From Karstenula rhodostoma CBS 690.94 (lineage: Eukaryota; Ascomycota; Dothideomycetes; Pleosporales; Didymosphaeriaceae): DNA of 64,000 bases. Position numbers and translations under genes: made by a program. The notes under the pieces are model-generated. The model saw nothing but the letters and a program-made list of their open reading frames with translations, made no database searches and was not told the DNA's origin. Of this stretch, positions 46,754 to 59,446 are shown in pieces (position 1 is the first letter of the stretch; every line of letters starts with the position of its first letter). The DNA is taken from positions 62,001 to 126,000 of the forward strand of contig MU001495.1 in the NCBI GenBank assembly GCA_010093485.1. The letters are read 5' to 3'.

Positions 46754-48235
46754 TGTGGTGAAGGTGGGAGGGCCAATATGGGTTGGAGAAGAGGTGATTC
46801 GTGCAAGGCGGGGAAGTTGTCACAAGCAAGTGCGTGTCTGGGCTCTGCAGGTGCCCCGCCGGAGCAGCCCCAGAGCCCCAGTCCAACGGCCGCCGTCCCT
46901 GACATGTCGAGATGGCACGGAAGCCTCACCGTCGCCGCTCGGCCCCTTTGACTGGCGCCGCGTGCACGTCGTCCGCGATGAACCCTCGACGGTATTAAAT
47001 AGGATGCGGACGCGGGAGGCTTGCTGCCGGAAGCCGTCGCGCCATTGCCGGCAACGTACAGTCGAGGTTGAAGGCAGCATCAGCATCTGAATAAACACCA
47101 TCCCGGGCATTGCAGGTACGGTGCAGATGCAGGTCCAATGCATGAGCCAGTCCGGGCGCTCCTCATCTGAAACATGGACCCTTTGCCAGCCTTTGCCATG
47201 ATTTCGCCGTGGGCGCTGTCGCCCTGGCCAGGACATGGCTGATGGCCGCGACTGCATGCTGCCCTGGAGCCCTGGAGCCCTGCCTGGAGCCCTGGAGCCC
47301 TGCAGCGACCACTGCACCGCCGGCCCGCTGACACTTCACTGGTGCCGGCGGCGCGTTGAATTAGCCCAAGCGTCACTCGTAAAGGCCCTCGTCTCAGCTC
47401 AGCCGTCGAGGCACTCGCTCAGCACGACTGTTCCGTGCCCCACCAGCAGCCAGCGTCCGGGCAGCCTGACGGCGGGTGCGACCTGCGATGCTCAGCGTGA
47501 CGATGCATCTCGCGGCTTCAGCTTCGACGGGGCGGCGGCGCTCGGCTGTTTTGTTGTCTGGTGAGGGCTTCACGGCTCGTTCTTTGCGACTGGAACCGCG
47601 ACTGCCAGAACAGCAATCAGGAAGGTGCGAGGGACCCTCCCCCAGCGTCTCCGCCGAAGCGCGTGCAAACGAGCAAGCAGACGCAGACGCAGACGCAAGC
47701 ACCGCAATGGCAGCCGGCAGCCACTATAAGCAGCGCCCGACACAGCGTCACACGCCTGCAAGAAACATCGCATCGAGAGCACTGTACGAGTACCGGGCCC
47801 GTGCGGCGTGCTGTCCGCGATTTCCTAGTCCACCCGTGCGTGCGCTGCCTGCCGTGCGTGCCATCTTCGCTGCGACTGCGTCCACGGCCCTCTGCATCTG
47901 CATCTGCATCTTCCCTCGCCCGTGCCGTGTACTTGCTCGCTGCGTCTTCTGCAATTCGCCCTATACCTCGGCCGCATTGCGAGCACGGCTGTATTCCTTT
48001 TAGCCCGAGACGTCGCCCTCGCCCCTCGTTCAGCGAATCGACGTGCACAACCCTCCACCAGGGGCCACACGCTTTCCCTCGCACGCCGCCCACGGCACCC
48101 TCTGCTCGTCCTGCACACGCCGAGTCTCGCTTTCACCTTCACTCGCACCGGGCTCGCCTGTCCCTTTCGCCGCCCCAGCGCTGCCCCGGCCTTTGAGCAC
48201 CCTCGCGCCGCGACTTCCCAGGACCGCGACGTTAT
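46754..48235. promoter_or_regulatory. GC-rich divergent promoter region
   Basis: About 1.5 kb between the divergent starts of the isochorismatase-like gene and the Cid-type gene. Long open frames overlap here on both strands in several phases, which is what GC-rich non-coding DNA produces. None has family features. Most of it is probably the promoter and long 5' leader of the downstream gene. Confidence 0.5.
47263..47302. repeat. Two tandem copies of a 20-bp unit
   Basis: The unit CCTGGAGCCCTGGAGCCCTG occurs twice head to tail, itself built from CCTGGAGC words. Seen directly; no function is assigned. Confidence 0.85.
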
Positions 48236-51200
48236 ATGAACGACCCCCGCAACGCCAGCCTCCAGTGCACATATCGATACGGCCCGCATCTCACCCACAT
48301 TCATTCCGCACACGCTCGGACCGGAGGCGACGGCATTGCGCCTGGACAAGCTCCCGCGGGACTTGGTGTCAAGAGTAGGTACCACGGCACCTTGAGTGCT
48401 GTTCCCCCTGCCCTTTTGCCCACCCACCTGCTTCCGCAGCCCAAACACCCACACAGCAGGCCAGTGCATCCAGCGCGACCGAACCCCACCGTGAAGGTGT
48501 CGGGTCCACCCTCGGCCGCCGTGCAGGCCCACGACTCACAGCGGGATCCAGCTCGCCCACGGAACAAGGAACCGCCGCCGGCTCGCGAGAACCTCCATGG
48601 GAGAAAGGTCGGGCCACACAGCGTTCGCAGTAACGCATTACCCATGACGTCCAACGGCGCACACAACATGGGGGGCAAACGCGACGACGCCCAGTCGTTT
48701 GCGAGGGCCCAGCGCCCTTCGATCGTTTCTCACCACTCCAACTCGGTGCCTTCCACGCCGCTTCAGAACCCCCGCCAGTACGAGTCGCACTCGCGCTCGC
48801 CGTCCCCCAGCGGCGGTCTCGGTAGCCATTCGCCGCGCTCGGTTTCCTCCGAAGCCAATCCTGCCCTCCTGCCCGCACGCATAGGACGCACTCTGCGTTG
48901 CAAGTACGAGACGAGCACCCAGTTTGGTCGGCGGCGAATGCCCTACGACTCCTCCGATGTGCTGGACAAGGTAAAAGAGGAACCAAAGAAGACGTTGGAC
49001 CCCCACGAAGATGATAAGTTGAGTGGCGATATGCGCGAACTATATGATCGGTTACAGCCGACCAAAGAGAACGCACAGAGGAGGGATCAGCTTGTGAAAA
49101 AGCTCCAGACCATCCTCGAGACCGAATTCCCAGGGCACGAATTCAAGGTGCACGTATTTGGCTCCTCGGGGAATCAGCTGTACACCGCCGAGAGCGACGG
49201 TAAGACCTCGTGCCAGTTCTTTGGTACGGTCCGCTGCTGACAGCTGTGACAGTTGACGTCTGCATCCAGACCCCGATGACGAGGCTAGAGGACATGCACC
49301 CGCTAGCCGAAGCCCTCGCGAAAAGTATGGAGTAATCGAGGTCCCACCAAGTCGCCCAAGCTGACACAATGGTAGATGGCATGGAGAAGGTCGTGTGCAT
49401 ACCGCAGGCCAAGGTACGGATTGTCAAGATCTGGGATCCAGTTCTGAAGCTCTCGTGCGACATGAATGTAAACAACACACCTGCGTTGGAAAACACGCGG
49501 ATGATCAAGACCTACATTCAGATAGACAAGCGTGTGCGGCCCTTGGCGATGATCATCAAGCACTGGACCAAGCAGCGCATACTGAACGACGCTGGTAAGT
49601 CAAACGCACAATTTGGGAGTCGCATCTGACTCTTGTTGAAGCGCTCGGAGGCACCATCAGCTCCTACACCTGGATGTGCATGATTTTGAATTTTCTGCAA
49701 ACGCGCAATCCGCCAGTTTTGCCCGCACTTCACACGCTTCCGTATCGCGCAATCGACGAGTCAGGCAAGCTCTCGCAGTCTGAATTTGCCGATGACTTGG
49801 AAGCATTAAAGGGTTTCGGTAGCAGGAATACCGAGTCGCTGGGCCAGCTGCTCTTCCATTTCTTTCGCCACTATGGGCATGAAGTTGATTATGAGAAATA
49901 CGTCGTGTCTGTTCGAGAGGGGCGCCTACTCACGCGCGAAGCGAAGAACTGGCACCGTGCTGGTCTTCAAAAGGAGGCTAGGAACCGACTTTGTGTTGAG
50001 GAACCCTTCAACACGGATCGTAATCTGGGCAACTCGGCAGATGAATTTGCCTGGCGTGGTATCCACCTGGAGCTTCGACGAGCGTTCGACTTCCTTGGCG
50101 ATGGCCAACAATTGGGAACGGCATGCGAGCAATTCGAATTTCCGCCCGCGCCCGCTCCCGAGGAACGGCCACGACCCCCAAAGTCAACAGCTGCGAAAAT
50201 TACGTTGACTCCAAGCGTTCCCAACAACCGCAACGGTCGTAACCAGGGCAATCATCGTGGCGGACGTGGCGGCATGAACAACAAAGGAGGCGGGTACGGA
50301 CGACGGGCATCGAGCGGAGCCTCGTTCAACCGTCCTCCATTCCTACACAGTCCCCCCATCGGTGCGATGGCAGGTCAGCAGGATTACGGCTTTCCGCAAG
50401 GGCTCAACGACCGGTTACACGATCAACTGATCCAGCAGTATCAGATGCTGGAGATACAGTCCAATTCCCTGAGGCAGCAGCTTGTCGCGCAGCAGCGTGC
50501 CCAGCAGGCACATCAACAGGCTGCGCATATGCATGCCCAAGCTGTAGCTCAAGCACAAGCACATGCACAAGCTCAACACAACCGTGGACCCAGCAGCTCG
50601 AACGTGTCTCCGCAGAATTCGCCTTACGTCAACGGTCGTTCCAGCCCCCGACTCACCGAGGCTGGTATTCCACCGAACACAATGCCACAGGGCTTTCTTT
50701 ATCACTACCCGGCATTCTTCGACCCTTCACAGCAAGGCTCAGCTGTCGCGGATGGCCCCCGGACAAACCCATCTTCGCCTTCACTCCCCCACAGCATGCC
50801 CGGTCCACGGCGACAGGCCCATAGATCGTCTAATGCGAGTGAAACGGGCTCCCTGCGTTCGCAGTCGCAGCCGGCACGTGGGATGCCGCAGAATACAGTC
50901 ATGGCTGGCTATCCGCCGATACCGTACTTTGACCCTTCTCTTGTCGCCGGATATCCCATTGCCCGCTCCACCCCGGAGGCGCCTGGCTCGCAAGCGACAT
51001 CAGACACGCCCTACAGTCCTGTGGTTGGCTACACTGAAGCTGCACCATCCGAGACTAGCATCCCTAGGGAGTTCGTTGGGTACTATGTGGATGAGCAGGC
51101 GACGCCGCGCTCCCTTCAAGAATACACGGTGCCTCAAATCCCGTCGTTCAGCGAGCTTGTGCAGCGACGAAGACGGGTGTCCTCTGAGATCACACAACCG

Positions 51201-52238
51201 CTGCTCAATACCGCTCTGAGGCGCGTATCGCGCTCACCGTCCCCTCTCGGTGGGCACATGCGCAGCTACTCTACGAATGTGGCCCAACCGCTTGGCCAGA
51301 CCGCCGACTCCCGGAAGGATCGTACCGATTCAGCGCGCCCTCCCGGTGATAGTGGCCCTGTTATTGTGAATGGGTCCTTTCCGCAGCAACCTCTCGAGTC
51401 GCGTTCCAGGAGTGGCACGATCGACTCGTTCCAGTCAATCGATACCACCAGTTCGGCGAACCTCGGAATCTTCAACGACCAAGATCGATATCGGAACGCT
51501 ACTCATGAACAACGGCAAGCGTTGGTTATGGAGGAGATGCATAGACAGCGCGGTGACAATAGCCATGGTGCTGCTTTCGCCAATGGATCGATGAAGGGTG
51601 TATCCCCGGTTGATATGAATGGGTTGACCCGAGTCCCGAACGGCAACCAACAGTATTATACTATGCTCCCGGAAGCCTGGGTGAACTACGAACTCGGAAA
51701 CAGTCGGCGGGTGAAGCAGACTGAAGATACATCACCAACTAAGACGCAGCCCTCGGTGACGTCTCAGTGGCGGAACCCGCCCTACAACCACGGCCTTGCG
51801 ACCCTGGATACTCTGACCACGCCACGGGCACCGCCTCAGGAGATCAAGTCCGCTACCTTGCCTTTGCTCTCGCCTGTGTTTGAGACAAGAACTCCTTCTC
51901 CTACTGTCAACCGCCAGACAGAGGGTAGTAAGGCGGTAAATGGTGCGAAGACTCAATCCAAAGAGAACAATCACCATGCGCGTCGTGCATCGCATTCTGT
52001 TGCGCAGACTTCAAATCAGAAGGAGCACAGCAAGCAACAGCAGGCCAAAAGCGGTTCGCAGCCGAACGACAAGAACCACAAGTCGAACGCAAGCAACAAC
52101 AATAATTCGAATAACTGGTACCAACAGGGATCAGCGCGCAACAAGAAGCGGAAAAACAAGGGAGGAAACAAATCGCATGATGCAAAGACATCAGGCGAGC
52201 CACTACCAGCGAATGCGGCCGATCGCAAAGGGGGCTAG
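48236..52238 (+). CDS. Non-canonical poly(A)/oligo(U) polymerase, Cid1/Cid13-like, with long disordered tail
   Basis: Exons 48236-49199, 49253-49324, 49376-49594 and 49642-52238 give 1283 residues. The three GT-AG introns of 47-53 bp all fall within the catalytic core, and phases agree. The nucleotidyltransferase motif reads HVFGSSGNQLYTAESD and continues VDVC across intron 1, giving the metal-binding pair Asp321 and Asp323; the third acid is Asp374 in KLSCDMNVNN. The PAP-associated core follows: RPLAMIIKHWTKQR, TISSYTWMCMILNFLQ, then FFRHYG and FAWRGIHLELRRAFDFL. The remaining 680 or so residues are low-complexity: an RG/GG-rich stretch (RGGRGGMNNKGGGYGRR), a Gln/His/Ala-rich run near residue 690, long Ser/Pro-rich parts and a Lys-rich end. 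Relatives add A or U to RNA 3' ends in decay or quality control. The first 140 or so residues before the Met at about 48643 may be leader rather than protein. Confidence 0.88.
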
Positions 52239-53460
52239 GTTCTCTATACCGTCGCCGTCCCCTGGGTCTACTGGTCTCTGTCTTGATGAGAGACTCCTCT
52301 TGCCCCGGACCATGTTCTGGATACTTGCATGGATCCACTCTTGCTGTCTCAACTATTTTCGCTCGTTTGTTCCTGTCAAATGCGGGGTTCCTGTCCAGAG
52401 GCGTGAGTGTGGTATTGGCAGTGGGCAACTCGTGCGATCACTCGGACAAACACACCCAACATCCTCTGGAATTTTATGGCACTTCCTTGCCACACCCGGC
52501 AACTTGAAAATGATCAAATACGTATAGTGTTCTATGCGTTCTATGCGTTCGATATCGCGCGAATCAGAAGCGAGTGCTTCGAAATTGAAATGAAGATTAG
52601 CAACAAATGCTTCCACACAAAACATCGAAAAAGAGGAAGATGTTTTACACGCGCCCTTCTGCGGCGGCCCCTTGATTTTCCTTTTTGCATGCGCTCAACG
52701 AAGGCGGCCAGCGCCTCAGCATGGTGCTCCGGAGTTGTCGAAAATGAATTTGACTTTACTTTGTTATTTGGTAAGCATTGCATGTTTCAGCACAGCATGA
52801 GGTTCGACTCCATGTCTTATTCCCTGTTTCTGTTTCCTCTCGTCGGCGGGATTGGTGTCGGTCGGGTCATTGCAGACGGATCCGGATTTCCCTAGTCATC
52901 GCGAGCGCTGCACTGCCTCGTCGGTCTTCTCCCGGGTATGCACGGTGCTGGTGGTTGTTACAGTTGATTTTTTGGGTGCTTTGGTCTGGACACGGCGGGT
53001 TAGGTTGGGCGCTCTGCTCTGCTCTGTTTTGCCGGTTGATTTGGTATTACGGGGTTGGTGTGCGAGGGCTCATGTATAGATACACGATTGACATGGGGAC
53101 GCATGCAGAAGGCTTCGCTGGAGGCGGCGAGTCGAAAAAGCTTAGTATTCGAGGAATAAAAAACTTGTAAAAATATGCATGGCCTAGCGCGGCCCCCCCA
53201 ACGATTTACACCCCAACGCGATATTCTTCTAATTAATAATAGCCACCTTCTAATCCCTAATTCCTAGTATATTTATCCGTTTCTAGTAAGTCTGGTATTA
53301 TTCTATAATCCTTAATAAGTATCTTATCGAGTCCGCTAACGTGCATAATATGTTAAGATAAAAGTAATAATAAATTAACACAGTCTGGGACCTCTAAGTA
53401 GACTCACAGGAATAATTCTAATCTACCTCTCGGACAGGAGTATTGCCTGTTGTAACTCGT
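52239..53460. other. Convergent intergenic region with an AT-rich relic
   Basis: About 1.2 kb between two convergent gene ends. The first 900 bp look like 3' untranslated and ordinary spacer sequence. From 53165 to about 53440 the composition drops sharply to AT-rich words similar in style to the central block, framed by GC-rich sequence. Confidence 0.5.
53165..53440. repeat. Short AT-rich patch, possible RIP relic
   Basis: About 275 bp rich in TA, TTAATAAT and CTAGTATA words between GC-normal flanks. It starts just after a run of seven C (near 53193) and a CGATTTACACCCC word. No terminal repeats are found. It may be a mutated fragment of a transposon, but is too short to classify. Confidence 0.4.
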
Positions 53461-54654
53461 TCATCCGCTCAGCCTCGCATACTTCCGTGCCCGTCTCGTC
53501 TTGACATACCACACGACGAAGAGCATCAGATTGACGAACTCGAGGCCTGCCAGGCCTACAGCAGCCCAAAATGCAAAGCGCTGCAAGCCAACGCGGTCAG
53601 TGACTTGTTTCTGCGACCCACACAAAAGGCGTCTTACCATCTCGATGCAAATTTCCCCATAGTTGACATGGTTGTAGCTAGCATCCGGAGCACGATGCTT
53701 ACACGACCACGACATCAAGTCCCAGTGCGTCTCCTCGGTGTCCCAAGAAGCATAGTACGCGGTGGTTGCGATCCACAGCGCCAGACAGACGGCGGAGATG
53801 GTGATGGTGGCGATGTTGCCCGTCTTCGTCATGCGGCGGACCTGAGACCACGTCAACACAACGCCATCCGTTCCTATCTGCAAAGTACACTACGAAGAGA
53901 TGCTTACCCTCTGATTGACACTCGCAACGCTGAGGAGCAAGCTAAGCGCCGCCGCCGTCGCCGCGACACAAAGCAAGAGAAGCGTAGGATGCATCTTCAT
54001 CAGCTCGGGCCACACGTTCATGATGCCGCCTCCGTCCCCGTTCCTGAACGCCTGCTTGACGTCCTTGGTTTTGCTGTGCGTGTTCAGCGTATCCAGGAGT
54101 GCCGCGACGATGGCGATGCTCACGCCGCACGACACGATGCGCAGAAGCCACCGCGTGACGTAGACGCCGCGCGAGCTGCTGAGCTGCGGCGCGGGGAGCT
54201 GGCCGGCTTCTTTCCGCCGCTGCTGCTGCACGTACGCGTCGACGTGGGCGTCGGCGTGTTTCCGCGCCTGCGCGAGGAGACGCTCCTCGTCGCTGGGGGG
54301 CGCGTCGTCTCTTTCTTGCGAGGTGCCTCTCGCTTTCTCCACGCGGATGGTCGGCGCCAGAAGCGCAGCGGTGTCTCTGTTGGTGTGGGGGTCGTAGTGC
54401 GTCTCCGGGCGGGAGAGGTCCATGTCGCTGTCGCTGTCGCTGTGCGCCATGGCGTTTGCGCTGAAGAGCGTCGTGCCCAGGGCAGACTCGTTGTGTTCTC
54501 TAAAACACGACGTACGGCCGGGAGAAGTCGCTGCTGGGGAAGAGTCCCGCGAGCGGAGAAACTGCTCGTTGGTTGCGAAAGATTCGTCGTGGTCGTAGCC
54601 GTCGCGGAATCGGGAGACGCGCGTGTTGAGAGATGCTTCACGAGTATGCGGCAT
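53461..54654 (-). CDS. Four-TM fungal membrane protein of unknown function
   Basis: Exons 54654-53908, 53841-53638 and 53580-53461 give 356 residues. Both introns (66 and 57 bp) are GT-AG, phase 0. The first 160 residues are hydrophilic and acidic/Ser-rich (HSDSDSDMDLS, ERDDAPPSDEERLLAQARKH), predicted to be a disordered cytosolic head. Four hydrophobic helices follow: WLLRIVSCGVSIAIVAALL, LLLLCVAATAAALSLLLSV, ATITISAVCLALWIATTAYY and FAFWAAVGLAGLEFVNLML. A Trp/Cys-containing loop (HWDLMSWSCKH) joins the last two. The spacing recalls tetraspan proteins of fungi such as MARVEL-like families, but the match is not clear enough to name. The last helix ends in a basic tail, KTRRARKYAR. It is convergent with the Cid-type gene. 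The opposite-strand frame of 450 codons over the same region is a composition artefact. Confidence 0.75.
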
Positions 54655-56983
54655 TGTGCACGGGTCAGACAGGAATGGACTGAGTTACTATGCAGTCAGA
54701 AGATCGTCGCATGTGGGGAAAGGTTTGAATTATATGCATGCTCTCGCAGCATTGGTCAGACACGTGTATTTCAGACTGCGGCCTGTAGAGCGTAGGTTAA
54801 ATTAGGGTGTGGGGACGATGGAGTGGGAAAACCCAAAAATACCACCATTTGTAAGTGACGAGGCTGAAGCTGGGTAAGAGTCTCCGCGCCACGGAGGCGA
54901 AATCGAGAAGCCAAGCGTCAGCAAAACTGATGAGGCTGAAGGTTGTTGGTGCGGTTGCGGATTAGCGCTTACGCTTCAGTGCGTGATTGAAAGCTTGTAT
55001 GAATCAGCAATCCAGTTTCCGGACCTGAGATGGTGTCGCCGAGCTTAGTTTAAGAGGATGAGTACTACCATGCGGGGACAGTGGTGGGCGGTGCAGAAGA
55101 ATTTGTCCGAAGTAGGACTGATGATGCTCTCAAGATATATGGGCGTCCCCAGCCATTTGGCGAAGTGTGTTGATATGCGAGGGTTTTCTTTTTCTGTGGA
55201 GAAATAATGATATAACTATGTAAAGAGCTTAAAGTGTTACCTCAGGTTAACCTGGGATATCAAATTGAACAGATTTACAGTCTGGAAGGGAGACGGGACC
55301 CTAATATCTAGTTAATCTTCGCAAGTCGAATGTCCTCGGTACTCTGTCTCTGCACACCACAAATCTCGATCCCATACAAAACAGTATCTGAAATAAATAT
55401 GCATTCTCCTAGCTCCTTCTCTGGGGTTGGCATAACAACATGCCAGCACTAGACGCCGCACTCCTGAGCTACAATACGTCACAACAGGCCAATGCCCACG
55501 CCGCAGTCAAATATAATACTTCGCGAGCTTGGGTAAGCCGCGGCAAAACTTGATAAAGGAACTTGGTGGAGTGCTAAAACACAAAGATTTCAAACAGCTC
55601 AAAGGTCATAGCGTCCTCCAGCGGGGCTTCACGCCGCGGTAATACGATGACCTGCGCACAGGTCTAGTCTGGGCTTGAGAAGAGCCCAAAATTCGCGGGT
55701 GGTGATGTCTGGACCCACCACACCGTTCTGACATCAAGTCCCAGAACAGGCAAAGGCAAGCACTACTGCTCAGGCCGAGCCACGGGCGGACCTGGAAACA
55801 CCATCGAAGCTGAAGTGCAGCTCCGAATTGTAACCATCATGTTATAGTAATGTACGATTAATTTCTACTACGTGCACCATGATCCAAAGAGCGCCAGGAC
55901 GACTCCCCATAATACACTTGCACTCCCAAAATAGTCATATCACCACCCACTTCCTCTCCATATTTTCTTTGCCGTTTTGCCTCCACTATCTCTCACTGTG
56001 CTGCAATCCTCTTTCACTGTGAGGTTCCCAAGTGTTTGGCGCGGAGCCCGGGTCGCTCGTTGGGGGTTTGGTTGATTGTTTGTGTTCGCCACGTCGTTGG
56101 TGGCACTTCTGAAGGTATCATACGCCTTGTGATTGTGCAGATTATGTCCTTGGTGCCTCTGGCCGGCTGGGTAGAGATCGTGTTTTCGACCCTGTGTGTT
56201 CATCTTGAGAAGCTCGATGTCAGGTTGTTGTATCATCCACAGCGAGGATGTCGATATATGCAGGATCTTTGAACATAGCGACCACTGGAACCACGCATGG
56301 CAGTACTTACAGGATTGATTGATTCAATGGCTGCAGACGACCATGAATAGGGACCGGCGAGCGATGCGTTTCACTGATGTGGTGATGCCAGCTTCCAAGT
56401 GACAGAGCCATCAAGTACAGCAGTATGGAAGACATGAAAAGGGAGGTAACAAGAATGCAAACAGAACAATACCAAATGCTATGGTTAGACTACACATGAC
56501 TGCAGATAAAAGATACAGGGTGCATACAGAACCTGTTTCTCTCTTTCACATGATTGGATCGCGAGTTCTGCTACATGAAGACGACCGCATCGCATTGGAT
56601 AGTATGACCTTGAGAACGATCGTTCGTCGCATAGTCGTTACGTGTATTGCATCATCGATTATGTACCATAGGTAGGGTTACTCTTACCCGCACCGCTTAT
56701 TTAGGAAGGTGTGAAACTCTATGGATTGCTTAATCTAGGTACTTAATCTAGGTACCTTGTTGATCTTACGAGAGGTAGCGCGAACCCCTTCACTTGGTCA
56801 GGAATTCAACCTACGAAAGTTAGTTCATGACATCTGATCGTGGGTACTAGTTACGTCATGCGTCAAGTGCATGCACCTGCCTTTACTTAGTACACCCCCT
56901 CACTCCTTACTTCACAACACCTCTCCCTTGCAGGCCGGCGTGAATTGGCCACGCTCTGCCAACGTGTCATCGAGTCAACGAAC
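54655..56983. other. Gene-free spacer of 2.3 kb
   Basis: No coding region is supported. Frames at 55940-56272 on both strands overlap each other and have no features. The spacer contains one copy of a 40-bp dispersed repeat at 55507, and the last few hundred bp should hold the carboxylesterase promoter; a CACCTCTCCCTTGCAGG pyrimidine-rich word lies just upstream of that start. Confidence 0.5.
55507..55546 (+). repeat. 40-bp dispersed repeat, copy 1
   Basis: Matches 62771-62810 in 38 of 40 positions. Both differences are transitions, with A or T in this copy. The shared core is ATACTTCGCGAGCTTGGG then AAGCCGCGGCAA. It is probably a fragment of an old repeat. Confidence 0.8.
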
Positions 56984-58934
56984 ATGAAGCTGCTCGTTCT
57001 CGCGGCCTTGACAGCTGCGGCTGTCCTCGCGACACCTACGACCCACAATGCAGCAGGCATCGCGTACCAGGGTTTCGAACGAAACGGCGTCGAAGTCTTC
57101 CTCGGAATCCCCTATGCACAGGACACTGGTGGCCAAAACAGATTCAAGCCACCTCGGCCGCTTCAGGTGACACCAGGCTCAATCATAGACGCCACGAAAC
57201 CCGGCCACGCCTGCCCTCAACAACTGGGCCAGTGGAACGCGCCCTTGACACTGCTGAACGTCACCAAGGAGAGCATTTCCGAGGACTGCTTGAACTTGAA
57301 CATCGTCCGCCCGGCGAACTCGGGTTACAAAACTTCGAGTTATCCTGTGATGGTGTGGATCCACGGAGGCAGTTTCTGGGTGGGTTCCAACATGGAGCCC
57401 ACGCACGAGCCAGACGCTTTGGTTTTGAATTCGGTCGATGAGGGCACTCCAATCATCCACGTTGCAATCAATTATCGGTTGGGTTTCTTTGGGTTCGCAA
57501 AATCCGGCGCACTGCGAAACGAGCGCAGTGAAAATGCGGGTCTTCGAGACCAGAGGGCAGCCATCGAATGGGTCCGCGACAACATCAAGTACTTCGGCGG
57601 CAACGGAAACAAGATCACCATCCATGGCCAGTCCTCGGGTGGTCTTGCGGTCGGCTTGCAGCTGCTGGCCTATGGCGGCGAAAAACCGCTGCCGTATCAG
57701 CGGGGAATCTGCCAATCTCAGGCCCTGGAGCCCGGAATCACCGCAAACTTCACCCGTGATGCGATGAACAAGGTCATCGAATACACGAAGTGTAACCTCA
57801 GAAATGGCTCAAACGACTCGCTTGAGGTTATTGCGTGCCTCCGAAGCAAAGACACGCAGACATTGTACGATGCGTCTGCGACTACGTATACAGGTGATAT
57901 CGCTCACAATATCGGCGACGTGTGGCTCCCTTCTGTCGATGGTGACTTCCTCCCAGACGCGCCTTCGAAGCTCATCTCCGAAGGCCGCTTTGGCAATGCA
58001 TCGTATATGTTCGGATGGACCCAAGGCGACGTAAACTTCTTCACAGACGTCACCATCCGTACCGAAAATGATACAAAGAGATTCCTGGAGACGTACTTGC
58101 CAAAGATGGACCCTTCCGCACTTACAAATCCCGCTGAAGACCCGCATGTAACCGAGTATCTATCACTCTATCCGGTTGCGGATTTCGCTCCACCAAATGG
58201 TACTTACTGCTCGCACATCAGTGCGATTCTCATCCCGTGCTATGTCCAAGGGCGAGAACCCCTTTACTGACCGAACCCAGGAACAAACCTAACAGCCTCC
58301 TTCTACCGCACCGCCCGCGTCTTCCGCGACATCCTCATGGCATGCGAGCCCATCCTGCTCGCCCGCGCGCTCCACAAAAAGGGCAAACGCGTGTACATGT
58401 ACAACTTCAACCAGACTCTCCTCGACCCCATCATCGCGTCGGTATACAACATCTCGGGCATGGGCGTCGTGCACACCTCCGAGTTCGCCTACATGTACGG
58501 CAATCTATCGCACTACAACGTCTCAGGTACGTACGTCTGTCAGCACATTTCTGTAGTGAGCGTGCTGAGATGATGGTGACAAAGGATACCCCTTCCACCC
58601 CACGCAAGCAGACTACGACCTCGCCCAGCGCGCAAGCCGCTCCTGGGCGCGCTTCGCCTTCTCCGGTGATCCGTCCCCGGGGGAGCGGCTTTACCCGCCG
58701 TCAAAAGCATTGCAGGGCTGGCTGCCGGCGTTTTGGGCGTTTGACGAAGTCGGCACGCCCGGGTATACGCCGCGCAGGCCGGGCCACACGTATGTGTATA
58801 CCATCGGCGGGCCGGAGGAGGGGCTTTGGCCGCTCGATGGAGAGGGGAGTGTCGAGGCGGTGAGGAGCCAGGAATTAGAGGAGAAGTGCGCGGTTTTTAA
58901 TGATCCGGCGTTTATTAGACGGGCAGGGTTTTAG
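56984..58934 (+). CDS. Secreted type-B carboxylesterase/lipase
   Basis: Exons 56984-58199, 58281-58526 and 58585-58934 give 603 residues. Both introns (81 and 58 bp) are GT-AG, phase 1. A signal peptide covers about residues 1-17 (MKLLVLAALTAAAVLA), and the ATG at 56984 is the first that places it at the N-terminus. The type-B fold is complete: the EDCLNLNI signature at 100-107, oxyanion-hole HGGSF at 127-131, nucleophile Ser217 in HGQSSGG, an acid candidate Asp349 in GDVNFF, and His470 in GVVHTSEF. Several Asn-X-Ser/Thr sites suggest glycosylation. The family hydrolyses carboxylic esters, ranging from lipids to plant or xenobiotic esters; substrate is not readable here. Length is normal. It stands alone between a long spacer and the EVE-domain gene. 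Confidence 0.93.
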
Positions 58935-59446
58935 AGGGGGTGTACAGCACGGGTGGGTAGAGGGAAGGTAGAGTAGGACTCTGGATGCCTGTAGGCGGAT
59001 GCCTGGATACAAGAGGTAATTGAAGAACCTAACCACTCTGCCACATTTTTTAAACAATGAGAGTCGCTCAATGCAGGAAACTTCCGACCGTAAGGGGTAG
59101 GTGAGGAAGGATACGAAGTGGCCCACATGGCGATGGGAGGTACATAGATCGTAGTCGCTTCCTCGCGGTTGCGTGCCAAGCAGGCAGTGCGCATCATCAC
59201 GCTACCGTGCGGAGTGAGCATGTGGCTGTTCATCGGTGTTATGGCCTGCATCTGGAATGCATGCGTAAGCTCGTACGCTTCACCAAGCGGAGGAGTGTAG
59301 AGCTGGCGAAGGGGTGGCGTGGAAAACCGTCCAGCGTAACAGCTATTGGACCATGGTGGTCGTCGTCCATGGTAGTGCGTATGCAATACCACGAGCCAGG
59401 TAACGCATATCGTTGCAGGGTGCAAGCCTGTCCCTCGCACACAGCC
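58935..59446. other. Intergenic, convergent gene ends
   Basis: About 510 bp between the 3' ends of the carboxylesterase and EVE-domain genes. No gene is supported. Confidence 0.5.

Noticed and set aside
47476..48532. Several overlapping frames of 100-235 codons upstream of the Cid-type gene
   Set aside because: They occur in many phases on both strands in GC-rich DNA, have low-complexity Arg/Pro/Ser composition and no family motif.
52795..52815. GGTTCGACTCC word resembling a tRNA B box
   Set aside because: The flanking bases do not form a T stem, and no A box or acceptor stem is found upstream.
53443..54795. 450-codon plus-strand frame opposite the four-TM gene
   Set aside because: The minus strand has hydrophobic helices and clean introns. 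The plus-strand frame is Arg/Val-rich without domains.
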